From the NCBI GenBank assembly GCA_036346395.1, contig CM070604.1, positions 7,115,904 to 7,179,903 of the forward strand: DNA of 64,000 bases. The letters are read 5' to 3'. Below, piece by piece: positions 43,624-55,100 of the stretch (within the stretch, counting starts at the first letter, position 1; each line of letters opens with the position of its first letter). The notes beneath the pieces were generated by a model, which worked only from the letters and a program-made list of their open reading frames with translations, ran no database searches and was not told the origin of the DNA. The DNA is from Hsuehochloa calcarea. Lineage: Eukaryota; Streptophyta; Magnoliopsida; Poales; Poaceae. A program made the position numbers and the translations under genes.

Positions 43624-45286
43624 TCGATCGAGACAAGAAGATGTCGTTTCGATTCTTCTCCTGTTGTTCTTGCTTCTCTTCTCCTTGCAGTTATATACTA
43701 GTGGCAGATGCTACGAGCAGCATGCAGTTTGACAAGGACGTACTCGATCTTTAGCTTCAGTCAGGATACTCTCTTTTTTTTCCCTGTTGCAGCTTAATTG
43801 GGTCAGGATATTGGTCAGATGAATAATGATGTTACCATTGCTAATTTACTTTGGTGAAATTATAGGATTGAGCTATGGATATGTTTGTTAAAGAGAACAG
43901 AATAAATTGAGGGTTTCCTACTTGGCTATGCCATCTATATATCTCTTTCTCAAATCTATAATGGATCAGTGCCAAATGCTGTGATTTTTCTCGAACTCTT
44001 GAAACCACTTACTGCTATCTGAGTTTGAACTTTGCTATGTGCAACTAAAATTAGCTGACACACTGTAGCATTTCACCATTCTTAAAGAAACTCCTTGGAA
44101 ACTGAAACTCCGGATGCCCGGTGGCAAGAACTGACGGGACTTAAATTTGCTCACATCTTCCAGTTTGGTTTCTTCCAAGCATAACACTGTCGGATTTGAT
44201 TCTAGGAGGGTGTTGTATACTCTTTGAGTCTCCCAGCCCTCTTACATTCAAGCTAATGATCCTCGTTCTGTACACGGCAATGTAACACTATTTCTAGTCC
44301 GACTATAGGGGAGGATCAACCGTTTAAAAGAAAAAGCCGGAGGTAAGTACAAAATCCAAATTCCCCAGCCTCCATTTCGAAAATGCAATCCTACAAGGCT
44401 ACAAGTACAAGCCCTTGTAGCTAATGAAATTAATTTCCTTGTTAAGCTCTGAAAGAAGGGGCTAGTTTAGTATTTAATTAGCACTTGAATAGTAAAACTT
44501 CTAGAGAGGAAGAGGGGGGAGGGCCATTGCCGCCATTGGCCCTCAAAACTCCACCTCTAAAACTAAGACGCCATTAGCCAATTTTACTGGTCCATTAGTA
44601 ACAGGCTATATCATTAGATTGGGCACATTAAACAAGTGATTCAGGATAGTTTTCGGCCAAACAAAGTCTCAATTCTCTATTTGTTTGCTTTGAATGGCGA
44701 AATAAGAAAAATTCCAAGGGAAAGATCACATCACGAAAAGGAGGCGACAAGGACAAACCGGTCTTTTCCCGTAGGGTATATATATGCTCAAAAGGGTAAA
44801 AATAGGTAAATAATATCGAAAATTGGCATTCCCAAAACAGCATCCTAATTGTGCCACTTGACCTGAAACTATAGCAATTAGATCAAATTCAATTAAAATA
44901 TTGACTCTTAGATCTTAAATACTCCCGAGATGATTTGATTAGACATCTTTTAGTTGAAAGGGTGCAAATTTATAAAATCATATGCATTATTTCATGAAAA
45001 GACACCTTTTATAGAAAAAAAACACATTTCTATGGCACCCTTTAGAGATTATAAATAGTCTAGGTATACTTTCAGTAATGTTGATAGTAAAAAATAAGGG
45101 TAATAGTACTACGCAGACGTTCGATGTGATCGAACGCTCTCTCTCTCTAACTTTTCTATTCACTTCATTTTTCCCCACGCGCTGCTACAAGCCACTCATT
45201 CCTCATCTAACCTTGCTATTCACTTCACTTGCCCCTAGCTCGCTTTTTTCCCACGCTGCTTCTATCCACCCACTCCTCATCCACGC
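43624..45286. other. Intergenic region without recognised gene
   Basis: 43630-43950 may be the 3' UTR of the dead pump gene. The rest is AT-rich with no domain. Short frames on both strands show no family resemblance. Confidence 0.45.
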
Positions 45287-45500
45287 ATGGTTCTCCCTTG
45301 GAACCGAGTGCAGCGAGCGAGGCGGGCTTCTGGCCGACAGCGGAGCAGCTTTCCTATGGCTGTTGGTTGCAGCTTGGAGGAGGTCGAGAAGACTTACAGG
45401 CTCGTGGAGAAGCGCTTCCTCACCAACGACAACACCGGAGCGCTCCGATTGGCCAGGAAGGCCCAAAGGCTCTCTTGGAAGTTTTCCAGACTTAGCCAAA
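45287..45500 (+). pseudogene. Fragment resembling the N-terminus of a plant J-domain protein
   Basis: The frame reads LEEVEKTYRLVEKRFLTNDN then TGALRLARKAQRLS and LSQTL. Plant J-domain proteins (DUF3444 type) start with a similar segment of the kind EEA..AK.IAE.KF...D..GA...A.KAQ.L...L.G.SQ.L. The similarity stops where the palindrome-rich LTR begins (about 45504), and no J domain follows. This is a gene fragment, either captured or cut by the LTR. Family assignment is from memory of the pattern. Confidence 0.45.
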
Positions 45501-45503
45501 CCC

Positions 45504-46758
45504 TGCGGTACGTATTTTCCAGAGAGATGCATTTTTGGAGTTTATTTGCTCTCTTGGAAGTGCAGTAGTACCGGAGGTTATTGAGCGGTACTACCGCAAC
45601 CCGGTCATACCTAGGTCTTGACAGCGATACGGTTTTTACAGACGCCACCTTTTCAGCTCAGTTGATCACCTGGTAAACGGTAGTTCCGAAGTTTACTTGG
45701 CGGAACTACCGCATCACGGTATGACAACATATTTAGCATAACTACCGCAACCCAGATATACCGAAGATCAGACTGCGGTACGTTTTTTTTTTCCAGAAAG
45801 CACCCTTTTGGATCACAAAGTGAATCGGTAGTACCGCTCATGTTCTGCGGTATGACCGTCAAACGGAACTACCGCTTGATCAGTGGCGGTAGTACCGCAC
45901 TGAATTTTCCAACAGCTCTTTCAGAAGCATTTAATGCCTCTGCGCTAGCTGTTACTGTGCACTACTAGACAAGCGGTACTACCGGACTCTTAACGGCGGT
46001 AGTACCACACCTGCTAAAAATTTCTGAAAATTGCTTCGAACGATCATATTTGGTTGTGGGTGGTATAAATACTTCCCCACCTACTCTAGGACATAGTAGA
46101 GATTTCATTTTAACATCCTTTGAGTCTAGAGCATTCACTCCACACCTCATACACTCTCATTGCATTCATTGTGAGGTGGTTGATCAAAATTCAAGTACAC
46201 TCATTCTAGATTGATCCTTAGCACTTGATTATCGTCAAGCGAAGATCACGATCTATTACTCTTGGTGCTTGTCAACACCTAGACGGCTTGGCGGGTGTTT
46301 GTGCGGCGATCTCTTCAAGAAGTTTGTGAAGAGACCCGACACAAGAGTTGTGATTGGTTCGGTGTTCACCATCTCCAGAGTGGAGGAAGAATAACCGCTA
46401 GTGAAATCGAGGGAATGCTTAATTTGTGGAGCCGACTTGATTAGCTCAAACTTCCTCAACGTGGAGTAGTGAAGACCGACAAGTCTTCGATACCACGGAA
46501 AAAACTTCCTCATCTTCATTGTGGTTATTTCTTGTCTTTACCATTATGCATTTACTTCTCTAGTGTGTTTGTTTAGCTTAGCTAAAAAAATATCTAGTTT
46601 TATTTATAGCTCTTTTGTCTCTAGTAACATAATTGATTTATCTTCTTTATTGTGCAAGAAAGCCTCGATTAGATTTTTCTTGCTTAGAATTTAAAAATAT
46701 CAATTAGTTTTAAAAATCTCCTATTCACCCCCTATAGTCGGTTATCCTTGATCCAACA
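45504..46758 (+). repeat. LTR (solo or truncated) with GGTA-N-TACC palindrome array
   Basis: It starts about TGCGGTACG and ends ...CCTATTCACCCCCTATAGTC...GATCCAACA, the characteristic end of a grass gypsy LTR family. Between 45570 and 46010 it carries many copies or near-copies of GCGGTA(C/G)TACCGC. A TATA box GGTATAAATAC at about 46059 lies downstream of the array. No primer-binding site follows and the flanks 45499-45503 (AACCC) and 46759-46763 (ACTTC) do not match, so it may be truncated. Confidence 0.7.
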
Positions 46759-47884
46759 ACTTCCCGCTCCAGCAGCTTATTGAAGTGGGTTGTTGCACCC
46801 CAATATCATAATATGGCCCATTTCTACTATTGGCGCATCCCTGTGTTGCAGTATTCATGATTGGCTGGCCCAAGTCGTTTCTCCTATATTCCCTCCCTAT
46901 ATTTCGTTTTTAGTCAGCAGAGCCACTTGGTACCTACTCAACTCTCAACTCCCCGTGGTTAGTTTTTCAATCTAAGCGATTACCTCGTAGACAAACTCAG
47001 AATCATAATAATAATACAAGAACGTAAGAACGAAATAGTAAATTGAACACAGAGATACGGGGAAACTTCAGACTTCTATTTATTACTCTTATGAAACGGT
47101 GTACAATAAGAAACAGTGTATAATGGTGAGGATCCCTCTTCCTTTATATAGACAATAGGATAGATGATAAGTCCACCTAAGCCATAGCTCTCCGGCCCGG
47201 TTTCTTAACAGCTACCATCTTGTCTCATGTGTTGATCGCAATGCCTAACTGATACTAACAACCGGCACTTCATTGTCAGCTCAGTGTTTCATATAGTTAC
47301 ATCTGTTACTTTGCGTGTGTGTTCATCTGATATGCTAACACAAAATTGGTTGTTATCGCTTTGCATCAACTTTATTTGATTCTGTCATTTGGTTGACATT
47401 GTGGATTTTATTTATATATCTTCTTGCGAGGGATAATGTTGTACATTCCACACGCTCGGTCTTACAACCTACTGTTTGCACCTAGTTTTGCTGGGGGCAG
47501 AGAAATGATACATTGCACAAAGCACTCTCTTGGAAATAGTAACAAGAAAGTTAAGCTGCTGTAGATACAGAGATGTCTCGAAGGATTTTAAAGATAAACT
47601 TGTCAAACCATCCTCAAATGCAAAATTAAAGTTCATAAAGAATGAAGCAAGTACAGGCAGGCAGAAAGCATGTACCGGAAATGGTTAACTGAAACTTTCG
47701 ACTTTCAAGTGCAAGTACAGCAACAGCAAGCCCCAATCATCCTCGTGTACTGATCTGCAAGCATTAATCAAGAGATGGACATGGCACTGTGAGATGCAAT
47801 AGCTCTGCTCAAGCTGGCAAATGCAGGCACGTGGAGTTATTGTCCAATTGAATGAAGCAGATGCCATCTCCCTATCAAACAAAG
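46759..47884. other. Intergenic region without recognised gene
   Basis: 46990-47260 has the look of a reversed LTR (TATA-like CTTTATATAGAC at about 47132), but ends were not found. No coding resemblance. Confidence 0.35.
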
Positions 47885-48292
47885 CTATCCAGTGTCCAGC
47901 ATTTCTTCTTGCCAACCTGCAGGGCTTAAATGAGATGCGTCCAGAAGGTACTGGGTTAAGTGGTTGATTTTCCAGTGGAGCTGGCGTTGCACCTCAACAA
48001 CACAAGCATTTCTTACTTCATCAATGTTTTTTTCTGAATAATTGATCAAATCCAGCATGATAAGAATGTCATCAGAGCCAGTGAAACGACAAATTTAAGA
48101 TAGCATGTCAAGTAATTCTTGTAAAGTATGAACCTTGATGGGTGCCTCTCGTTTGAAACAAACACATTTGTGGCAGAGAGATATCTCCAAGAAAAGGACT
48201 TGATGTTACTCACCACCATAGCTGCCCATGATGTCCTACCTTCAGCACAGTGCAGACATGGTGTTCTAGTTGAGAGGAGATTGTCAGCATAA
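47885..48292 (-). CDS. Two possible 3' exons of an unrecognised gene
   Basis: On the minus strand, 48292-48214 lies between an acceptor (TTTGTAG) and donor (GTG|GTGAGT) and can be read as YADNLLSTRTPCLHCAEGRT. 48033-47885 follows an acceptor (TTATTCAG) and is open as NIDEVRNACVVEVQRQLHWK and onwards to TAG. The phases do not join cleanly: in the phase expected from the first exon, the second stops after six codons. The segments may be noncoding 3' sequence of the kinase transcript or a gene remnant. Confidence 0.25.
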
Positions 48293-48929
48293 CTACAAAA
48301 AGGACGAGGTCAATAAATAAGTATAAGCTTAACTGCCTCGTGATGTATGCTACATTGACAAACATATATGGAGATGTTACTTGCGTAATTCTACATGACT
48401 GCCTGCTCCATTTCGTTCATGTACACTTCTCCTGTCACAGTTTAAAATAATGCACCAATATGATTCTTTCATACCTAATATGGACATCCGCAGTTGTTGC
48501 AATGTGCTATCAGTAATGCTTACTAAAAACATGAGTTAGATGACGATCTAAATACATCTTCAGTCCACCAGATTCAGGTAATATACAACATTATGCTGCA
48601 AACCAAACTGCTGACACCTGTGTGGGGGCCAAAGCATAGCTTTCTAAAATGCTACTGAGTTATAGTGTTTGGAAAATTTTGATCTGTACAGTACAGCAGG
48701 CATCAGATCCAAAGAAAAGAAAATGCCTTTTCACTTCTTTGTACAAGCAAAGATATAGCAGACAACTCTTTCCAAAGCAGAATTCTCTCTCAATCCAACC
48801 AACAAGCAGTAGGTTGGAACTCTCATCCTCAGACAAGCAGCAAGTAAGATAAGTTATACAATAAACAGTAATCTACGTTCGACGGTATAAATTTTTGCTC
48901 TGCTTCGACGAACTTGTAGAATCATATTC

Positions 48930-51843
48930 TCAACAAGGAGAATGCTTTTGGTTTGGAGAAGGTGGCTCTGCAACCCTTAGTGCCCCTCCAAGCTCCACGG
49001 GCACTAGAGGAACAAGTGAGTGGAGAACATCTGTTATCAGTGGTCTGTAACTCGGTTCAGGCTGCACACAAAGAACAGCCACCGCTGCAACCTGCACAGG
49101 TATGGAACATCAACCTAAACAATTGAAAAGATAAATGTATCTGTAGTAAAGGGTATTAACAGATGTTCATGATGAGTACTTGGTACAAGTGTTTCGGATC
49201 CATTGCGTCCCTGATCACTGGGTCAATTATGTTGGGGAGCTTCGATCTGTCAGTTAGCTGAGGCATGGCCTGTGTGTGATTATCGACATGTCAAATATTA
49301 CTCAAAAGAGATGATGCAATTTGACTGCTTGAATATTCTCTCTGATGGTGAAAGTCAAAGGGTTTTTGAAGTCAAAGTACGGTATGCAGAATGCAATAAA
49401 ATGAACTAAATTCAAGATTTTCTTAATTAGCATACAAATTTGTGCAATCTGAATTCAAAGATTCAACAAGTTGAATGTGAATAGTTCACTATACCCAGGT
49501 CACAATTGACTGGCACTGAGATGATGACATCTTCTCAACAGGCTTCCTTCCCATCAGGAGCTCTAGAAGCACTACTCCAAATGCGTATACATCGCTCTTC
49601 TCTGTCAATTTCCCTGAAATTGGCACAATCGCTAAATGGTTACATAATGAAAGTAGAATTTCGCTGTTGACAATGAAGTTTTGTCTACAAATAGAAGTAG
49701 AAGTAGGGAAGAAAAGGAGGCCATACCATCTAACAAGTACTCTGGGGCTACATAACCCAAAGTCCCGGAAAGCTTCAGATTCCCTTTGTTGAGATTCCCA
49801 CCGGTCACTGCAAGCCCAAAATCTGCAATCTGCGTAATTGCGGAAAAAAATGAACATTCACAATTTTTACTTCCTTCCAACACTATGACCTGCAGTCAAT
49901 ATGAAAATAAGTTTACCTTAAAAAAATATGAAAGAACTGTACCTTAGCATTGAAGTCTGAATCTAAAAGTATGTTAGATGATTTCAGATCCCTATGGATC
50001 ACTGGTGGACTGCAGTGCTCATGAAGATACTCTAATCCCCTGCCCAGTTTTAATTTACCAATGCATATTATAAACAGCCAATCATCAGGACATCAATTTA
50101 AAAATCATAATTCAGTGTCAAGGAAAGTGCAGGGATAAGATCATAAGAACCTCGCAGTGTCAAGGGCGATCTTCATCCGGATGTGCCAGCTCAGAGCTGA
50201 TCCATGTGAAGGCCCTGAAGACAACCAGAACACACATCAAAAGCTCCCAATCTGGAAGATCTCAAGAAAGAGCTGCAGATAATAAGTAACAGGGTCAATC
50301 ATAGAAGACAATACCATGCAGCTGTGTCTCCAATGATCCCTTCTCCATCAGCTCATAAACAATGTAGTGATTCCCACCATGAACACAGAAGCCCACGAGG
50401 GACACTATGTTGGGGTGCCTAATCCTGCCAAGCAAATCCAGCTCATTCTGCCAACAACCACAACCGAAACATTTAAATCAAGAGCACAGGAACCCCTATA
50501 AAAGGAAACAATGGGCAGCAACAATCACCTCAAATTCCTTCTCACAATCCGGCCCGCCGCCTTCCAGCCTCTTCACCGCGGCGGTAACTCCCCGTCGAAC
50601 ACCGCCTTATAGACGCAACCAAACCCGCCCACACCGAGCACATTGCTCCCACTGAATCTCCCTGTCGCCGCCTCCAGTAACGGGTACTCGATCGTCGCCA
50701 CAAGCCCCTTCTTGGTCATCTTGATCGAGTTGAACTTGCTCAAGATTGGCACCAGTGTGATCCCTCTTGCAGTGTCTGAACAATGTAAGTAGGTAGAGAT
50801 ATCTGACTTAAGCCAACACATTCACAACTCAAGAACCGATTGAGCCAGTCCTAAGAAGTGAGGTGAGACCTGAGGTCCTGAAGCCCTTGCCGTCTCGGAT
50901 CCGGCGAGATCGCCGCCACAGGATCCACGCGTAGAATGTGGAGAGGATGATCATGACGGTGGCGATGGAGGCGAGCACGGCGGCGATGACCAGCTCGCGG
51001 TGGAAATGGTGGTGCCTCTCCACTATGATCACTGCAACACATAAGGCAGCTCAAGGAGTGGGAATTACGCACTTGGGCATTTTCAAGACGTATTATCTAC
51101 TAACTCAAGAAGATGAACAGTTACAGCTCCTTTTGAGGTTGGAAAGATCAAATCCTTGGAACGGCCCTGAACTCCTGAAGTTTGAAGGATTTGATGACAG
51201 TAAAGTCTAACGGAAGAAAAGGTACGATGACATTGAACTCCCGCAGCGAAATTTCCGCAATAACGTTGAAGCCACGTTTCCCCTCAAATTTGAACAAAAC
51301 GTAAGGTCCCAAAATGCACTTTTTTCCGAAGTCCAATAAAGAACAGTTTGTTTCCCCCCAGCTAGAACACTAAAGCAGCATTCTTCGTTGAAATTTGCGG
51401 AGAAAAACTACGAAGATCCCATAAGTGCTAGGTTCTTTTGCCATTCCAGAAGAAACAATTTTTCCAACTAAATTATCTATCAAAAAAATATATTTTCCCA
51501 CTAAATTCGCAGGGGAGGAATGTGGAAGAAAAAAAAGAGGTGATAAACTACTTTCGAACTTGAAACAAAAGAACAGGAAGAACACACAATTCAGAAGAAA
51601 CCAGAAATGCAGGGCCTGGTCCCTCAGCACCAGACACCTACCAACGGGAGGAGGCGCCGGAACCGCCGGAAAAAAGGAGGTGGTGGTCCCATTGGCGGCG
51701 GCGGCGGGAATGCGCGCGGCCACAGACGAAGGCCCCGGAGAAGAAGGCGCAGCCCGCCCATGGGCCAATGTGCAAGAAGACATCAGCAAGAACAAGATGG
51801 AGGAACACAGAAGCGGCAATGGAGGTGGCGCTGATATCTTCAT
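48930..51843 (-). CDS. Receptor-like protein kinase (similar to the Arabidopsis At1g80640 type); one-base frameshift in exon 3
   Basis: Ten exons: 51843-51642, 51031-50870, 50775-50529, 50447-50315, 50214-50151, 50039-49943, 49829-49727, 49613-49495, 49269-49180 and 49091-48930 (TGA). The start gives a signal peptide (MKISAPPPLPLLCSSILFLL) and a short Ser/Pro/Ala ectodomain. A membrane helix (LVIAAVLASIATVMIILSTF) is followed by basic WRRSRRIR. The kinase domain shows LGVGGFGCVYKA (P-loop), VIHRDLKSSN (catalytic loop), IADFGLAV (DFG), GTLGYVAPEYL (activation segment end) and EKSDVYAFGVVLLELLMGRK. Splice phases all agree for 459 codons if one base is added. As given, exon 3 shifts frame at about 50583, in a GGGG run just before the codons for AVKRLEGG with the ATP-binding Lys, and hits TGA. 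The rest is intact, so this is either a sequence error or a very young lesion. It should phosphorylate Ser/Thr at the plasma membrane; its ligand is unknown. Confidence 0.9.
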
Positions 51844-53290
51844 ACTCCCCGCCTCTCTCTCTCCTCTCCTCTTCCTCTTCCTCTTCCTCTTTGGTCGAAG
51901 AGAGAGACAAACTAAGTCTGAGCGCAAGAAATCCTACTCCAAGAACACAAAAGTATATGGCTTTTGTGGCAAGATGACATGAAAGTGTGAGAATCCGAAG
52001 GCAAAAGGAAAAGAAATACTAGTCTATAAACTAGTGTGATACCACGGCAATGTGGTTCTTGTGTGCAGTTGCTCTTGGCTTGCCTTTTTATTTGGGGTGG
52101 CACGGAGAACCGGGGCGAGGGAGACTGCTCGTGTGGGCCCATGTGACAGAGAGAGAAGCCATGTGGAGAGTGCAGTTATCGTAGTATGAAATTAAAAAAT
52201 TGTACCGTGATATGTAGCTACCGGCTTCTTAGTCGGCGGAAGTCACTGCTGTACTTTTAACTTTCAGTAGGTGACATGCTGCACTTTCGGACCGTGGTAG
52301 CAGAGTATGTGGTTTTTGTTGATTAGGAGCGCGATAGAAGTACTAATTTTACCATTTTATATATAAAGAGATTATATTTGTTATTTTATTTTTTAAAATA
52401 AAATTAAATAAACAAAAACTACATCGGGGAGAGAGAGAGCAGGGATGTGATGTGGTACATTTATGGTGATCGGAGAGAGAGAGAGAGAGAGAGAGCAGGG
52501 ATGTGATGTGGTCCCTTGTTTTGTTGTACATCTCGTTGGCTTCTTCATCAATTCTTGCAATGCTCTCCTTTGAGGTTTGGACCTGTCAGGCTGCATAAAA
52601 CAAAACTGAGGTAGGCGTATTTGGTTCCCTGGGGTTTCTTATAAATTGTCACATATTTTCAGTGGCAAAAGATTGTCTTTAGAAAAGTCCATGGCAACAT
52701 CGTAAATCGAATTATCGACGCACACAATACTACACTCACATCCTTGCAAACTATACCAGACCTGACACCACTGCTTTCTAACATGCATTGTTGTACTACT
52801 GTGTAAGCCATTCAGTTTAGTTTTGCCTTTCGTCGTATTACCACTCGCTTATTTTTCCTAACAGTCACCAGAGGAAATAAAAGAGCAAATGGAGCAGGCC
52901 TGTCTCCTGAATTGCGCTAAGAAATACTAGCCACTCGTTCGAGTGACACCAAAGAGAAGTCGTAGCTGAAGGTTCTGTTTAGGAGCTGCAGCTTTTCAGA
53001 AAAGCTATCTTTTGAATTTCCAAGCCGAAAAATAGCTTTTTTCAACTTAGAAGAGTAAACTTATAAATCGGACCCGCAATAAGCTAGGGAAGCATCTCTC
53101 ACCCAACTTTTGACTTTTGCTAGTTATATATGCATGGCTTTCTGCTTATGGCATAAGCATCTTGCAGGCTGACCCATCGGGGGGAGTTTACAAATTTTTC
53201 AAAAAGGCAAAACTGGCTTTAAGCTCCCTCGAACAGGCTCTAAGTGAGCAACAGTAGCCATGAGAGGAATGGGTTGCCCCGCCCCATCCC
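51844..53290. other. Upstream region of the kinase gene
   Basis: 51844-52150 is the likely 5' UTR/promoter: (CT)n tracts at 51858-51890, and a minus-strand AATAAAAAG at about 52085. 52421-52510 holds a (GA)n microsatellite within a twofold repeat of GAGAGAGAGCAGGGATGTGAT. The remainder has no recognised gene. Confidence 0.45.
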
Positions 53291-53650
53291 TAGGGGTGGA
53301 TAAAGAGTTGGAATGGCTTGACTCGACTCGTTAAGTAAACGAGCAGAATAGCCAGCTCGACTCAGCTCGGTCAAAAGGCTCGAGCTAGCTTGTTAGGCAC
53401 GTGGAAACTAGAGCTGGGGGCCGGAGTCGGAGGAGGTAGGCGGGAGTCCAGAAGCGTTAGGCCAAGGCCGAAGGCCGAGGCGGAGAGGCTAAGGCGGGGT
53501 CGGAGTCGGAGCCGGAGGGGTAGGCAGGAGTCCAAAAGCGTTGGGCCAAGGCGGGAGGCTAAGGGCGAGGGTGGAGCGGAAGGTGGATGTGGGAGGTCGA
53601 GGTCAACTAGACGAACAAGCAGGGAGGCCGCATGGCGCTATTATCTGTAA
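53291..53650. repeat. GC-rich duplicated block beside a hAT-like end
   Basis: TAGGGGTGGATAAAGAG at 53291 resembles a hAT left end and is followed by GACTCGACTCG / GGCTCGAGC words typical of a grass MITE. No matching right end was found. From 53424 and again from 53508, a related unit (GGAGT/CCGGAGG…GGCGGGAGTCCAGAAGCGTT) is repeated with changes, about 85 bp apart. Confidence 0.4.
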
Positions 53651-54194
53651 CTCTGGATAGGGTTGTGGACTTGCGGTCGAGGGTGGGGATGCGCCCTGCG
53701 TATTCATTATCTCCGGAACCGTCTGTCAGCTCCACCCCAAAATCAACTCCGCGTCAGTTTTGTGTGAGGGCCTGACCTGTCAGTCTGTTACGTCAACACG
53801 AACCCAGTGTCCTTGCGAAGGGACCATCCTAATTCCTACCTGTGCCTTTTTCTTTCTGCTCTCCTACCCTATTAGAACCGAATTTTTGGCCGATACGGTC
53901 GATATTGATTCCGTATTTGCGGATTTAACCAGCACTTCGTGGTATTTGCAAAATTAGCCACGCAAGGCGCGCCGCGCCAGGCGTCTTGGTCAGGCGACGC
54001 TGAGGCGGCTGTGTCGGCGGCGCATGGCCGGCCACGCCGGCCTGTTACGCCGCCGCGCGGCGTGGCGTGCGGGCGCGGCGCGAGTTCGCTGCGCCGGCGC
54101 CAACGGCGCTGCTCACGCTTCGCTGGCGGCGGCGCCGCCGCCCGCTTGCCTGCGCGTGGCGGGCAGGGCGAATTAAAAATATTGGGGTGCCTAT

Positions 54195-54296
54195 TTCCGC
54201 GTCCATTCTCCTCCTCCGCACATCCGTCGCCCCATCCAGAATTCCGTAGTCCATTCTCCTCCTCCGCACATCTGTCGCCCCATCCGAAATTCCGGC
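54195..54296. repeat. 51-bp tandem duplication
   Basis: GTCCATTCTCCTCCTCCGCA with following CATCCGTCGCCCCATCC occurs at about 54200 and again at about 54250, just upstream of a TATA box. Confidence 0.8.
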
Positions 54297-54341
54297 GTCA
54301 ATGCTACGAATTCCGGCGCCAAGGCGCGACTCCTCCACTCG

Positions 54342-54351
54342 CCTATAAATC
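54342..54351 (+). promoter_or_regulatory. TATA box of the MULE left end
   Basis: CCTATAAATC follows GC-rich terminal sequence and the 51-bp duplication and points towards the transposase gene, about 750 bp downstream. Confidence 0.5.
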
Positions 54352-54480
54352 TGGGACTCGGCTCTCGCTCTTGGTCATATCAATTGCGTTTGATTCTCGT
54401 TCTTGCGCTCGTCGGCGAGAACTCGAGAACGTAACATAATTAATTTTATTGGGAGGTAATTGTTTTCTCGCTTCGTCACT

Positions 54481-54568
54481 CTTCCTCCGAAGGGTGATTT
54501 ATTACTTCCTCCGAAGGGTGATTTATTACTTCCTCCGAAGGGTGATTTATTACTTCCTCGGAAGGGCA
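54481..54568. repeat. 24-bp tandem repeat, 3.7 copies
   Basis: CTTCCTCCGAAGGGTGATTT plus ATTA starts at 54481, 54505 and 54529, then a variant copy at 54553 (CTTCCTCGGAAGGGCAGG). The first three copies are identical. Confidence 0.95.
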
Positions 54569-54599
54569 GGTAATTTGTGTTATGCTTTTGCCGTTATTG

Positions 54600-55065
54600 C
54601 CGTAGTCGTAATTAGTTAGTCTTTGTTAGCTAGTCGTAATTAGATAGTTTAGGGGTAATTAATTAGTAGTAATTAGTTAGTCGAGTAGTAAAGAATTAGT
54701 TTAGTGCTAATTAATTAGTCGTAATTAGTTTAGTAGTCATCGTTACAGCATATGAAGTAAGTGGAAATAAAGTACTGATATTTTTTAGTGGTAATTAATG
54801 AACCGTAATTAGTTAGTTTATAGATAGCTAATTAGTCGTAACTAGTTAGTTCACTAGTAATAAATTAGTTTAGTGCTAATTAATTAGTCGTAATTAGTTT
54901 AGTACTCATCGTTACAGCATATCAAGTAAGTGGAAATAAAGTACTGGTATTTTGTAGTGGTAATTAATCAACCGTAATTAGTTAGTTTAGAGATAGTTAA
55001 TTAGTCGTAATTAGTTAGTTCAGTAGTAATGAATTAGTTTAGTGCTAATTAATTAGTCGTAATTA
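54600..55065. repeat. Nested TAATTAGT repeats with a 170-bp higher-order unit
   Basis: Short words such as TAATTAGTCGTAATTAGTTA recur many times. A larger unit carrying CATCGTTACAGCATAT(G/C)AAGT repeats at about 54738 and 54908. Noncoding; it probably forms the intron or leader between the TATA box and the transposase ATG. Confidence 0.85.
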
Positions 55066-55100
55066 TTTAGTGGTTGTTGTGGGTTTAGGTATTTTCGAAC

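Noticed and set aside
51425..51982. 185-aa + frame
   Set aside because: Antisense to kinase exon 1 and intron 1; no domain.
52421..52510. GA-repeat block as a regulatory site
   Set aside because: Simple microsatellite with a small duplication; no further evidence.
53939..54439. 166-aa GC-rich + frame and its antisense partner
   Set aside because: Lies in the candidate terminal repeat of the Mutator-like element; composition-driven and open in several frames.
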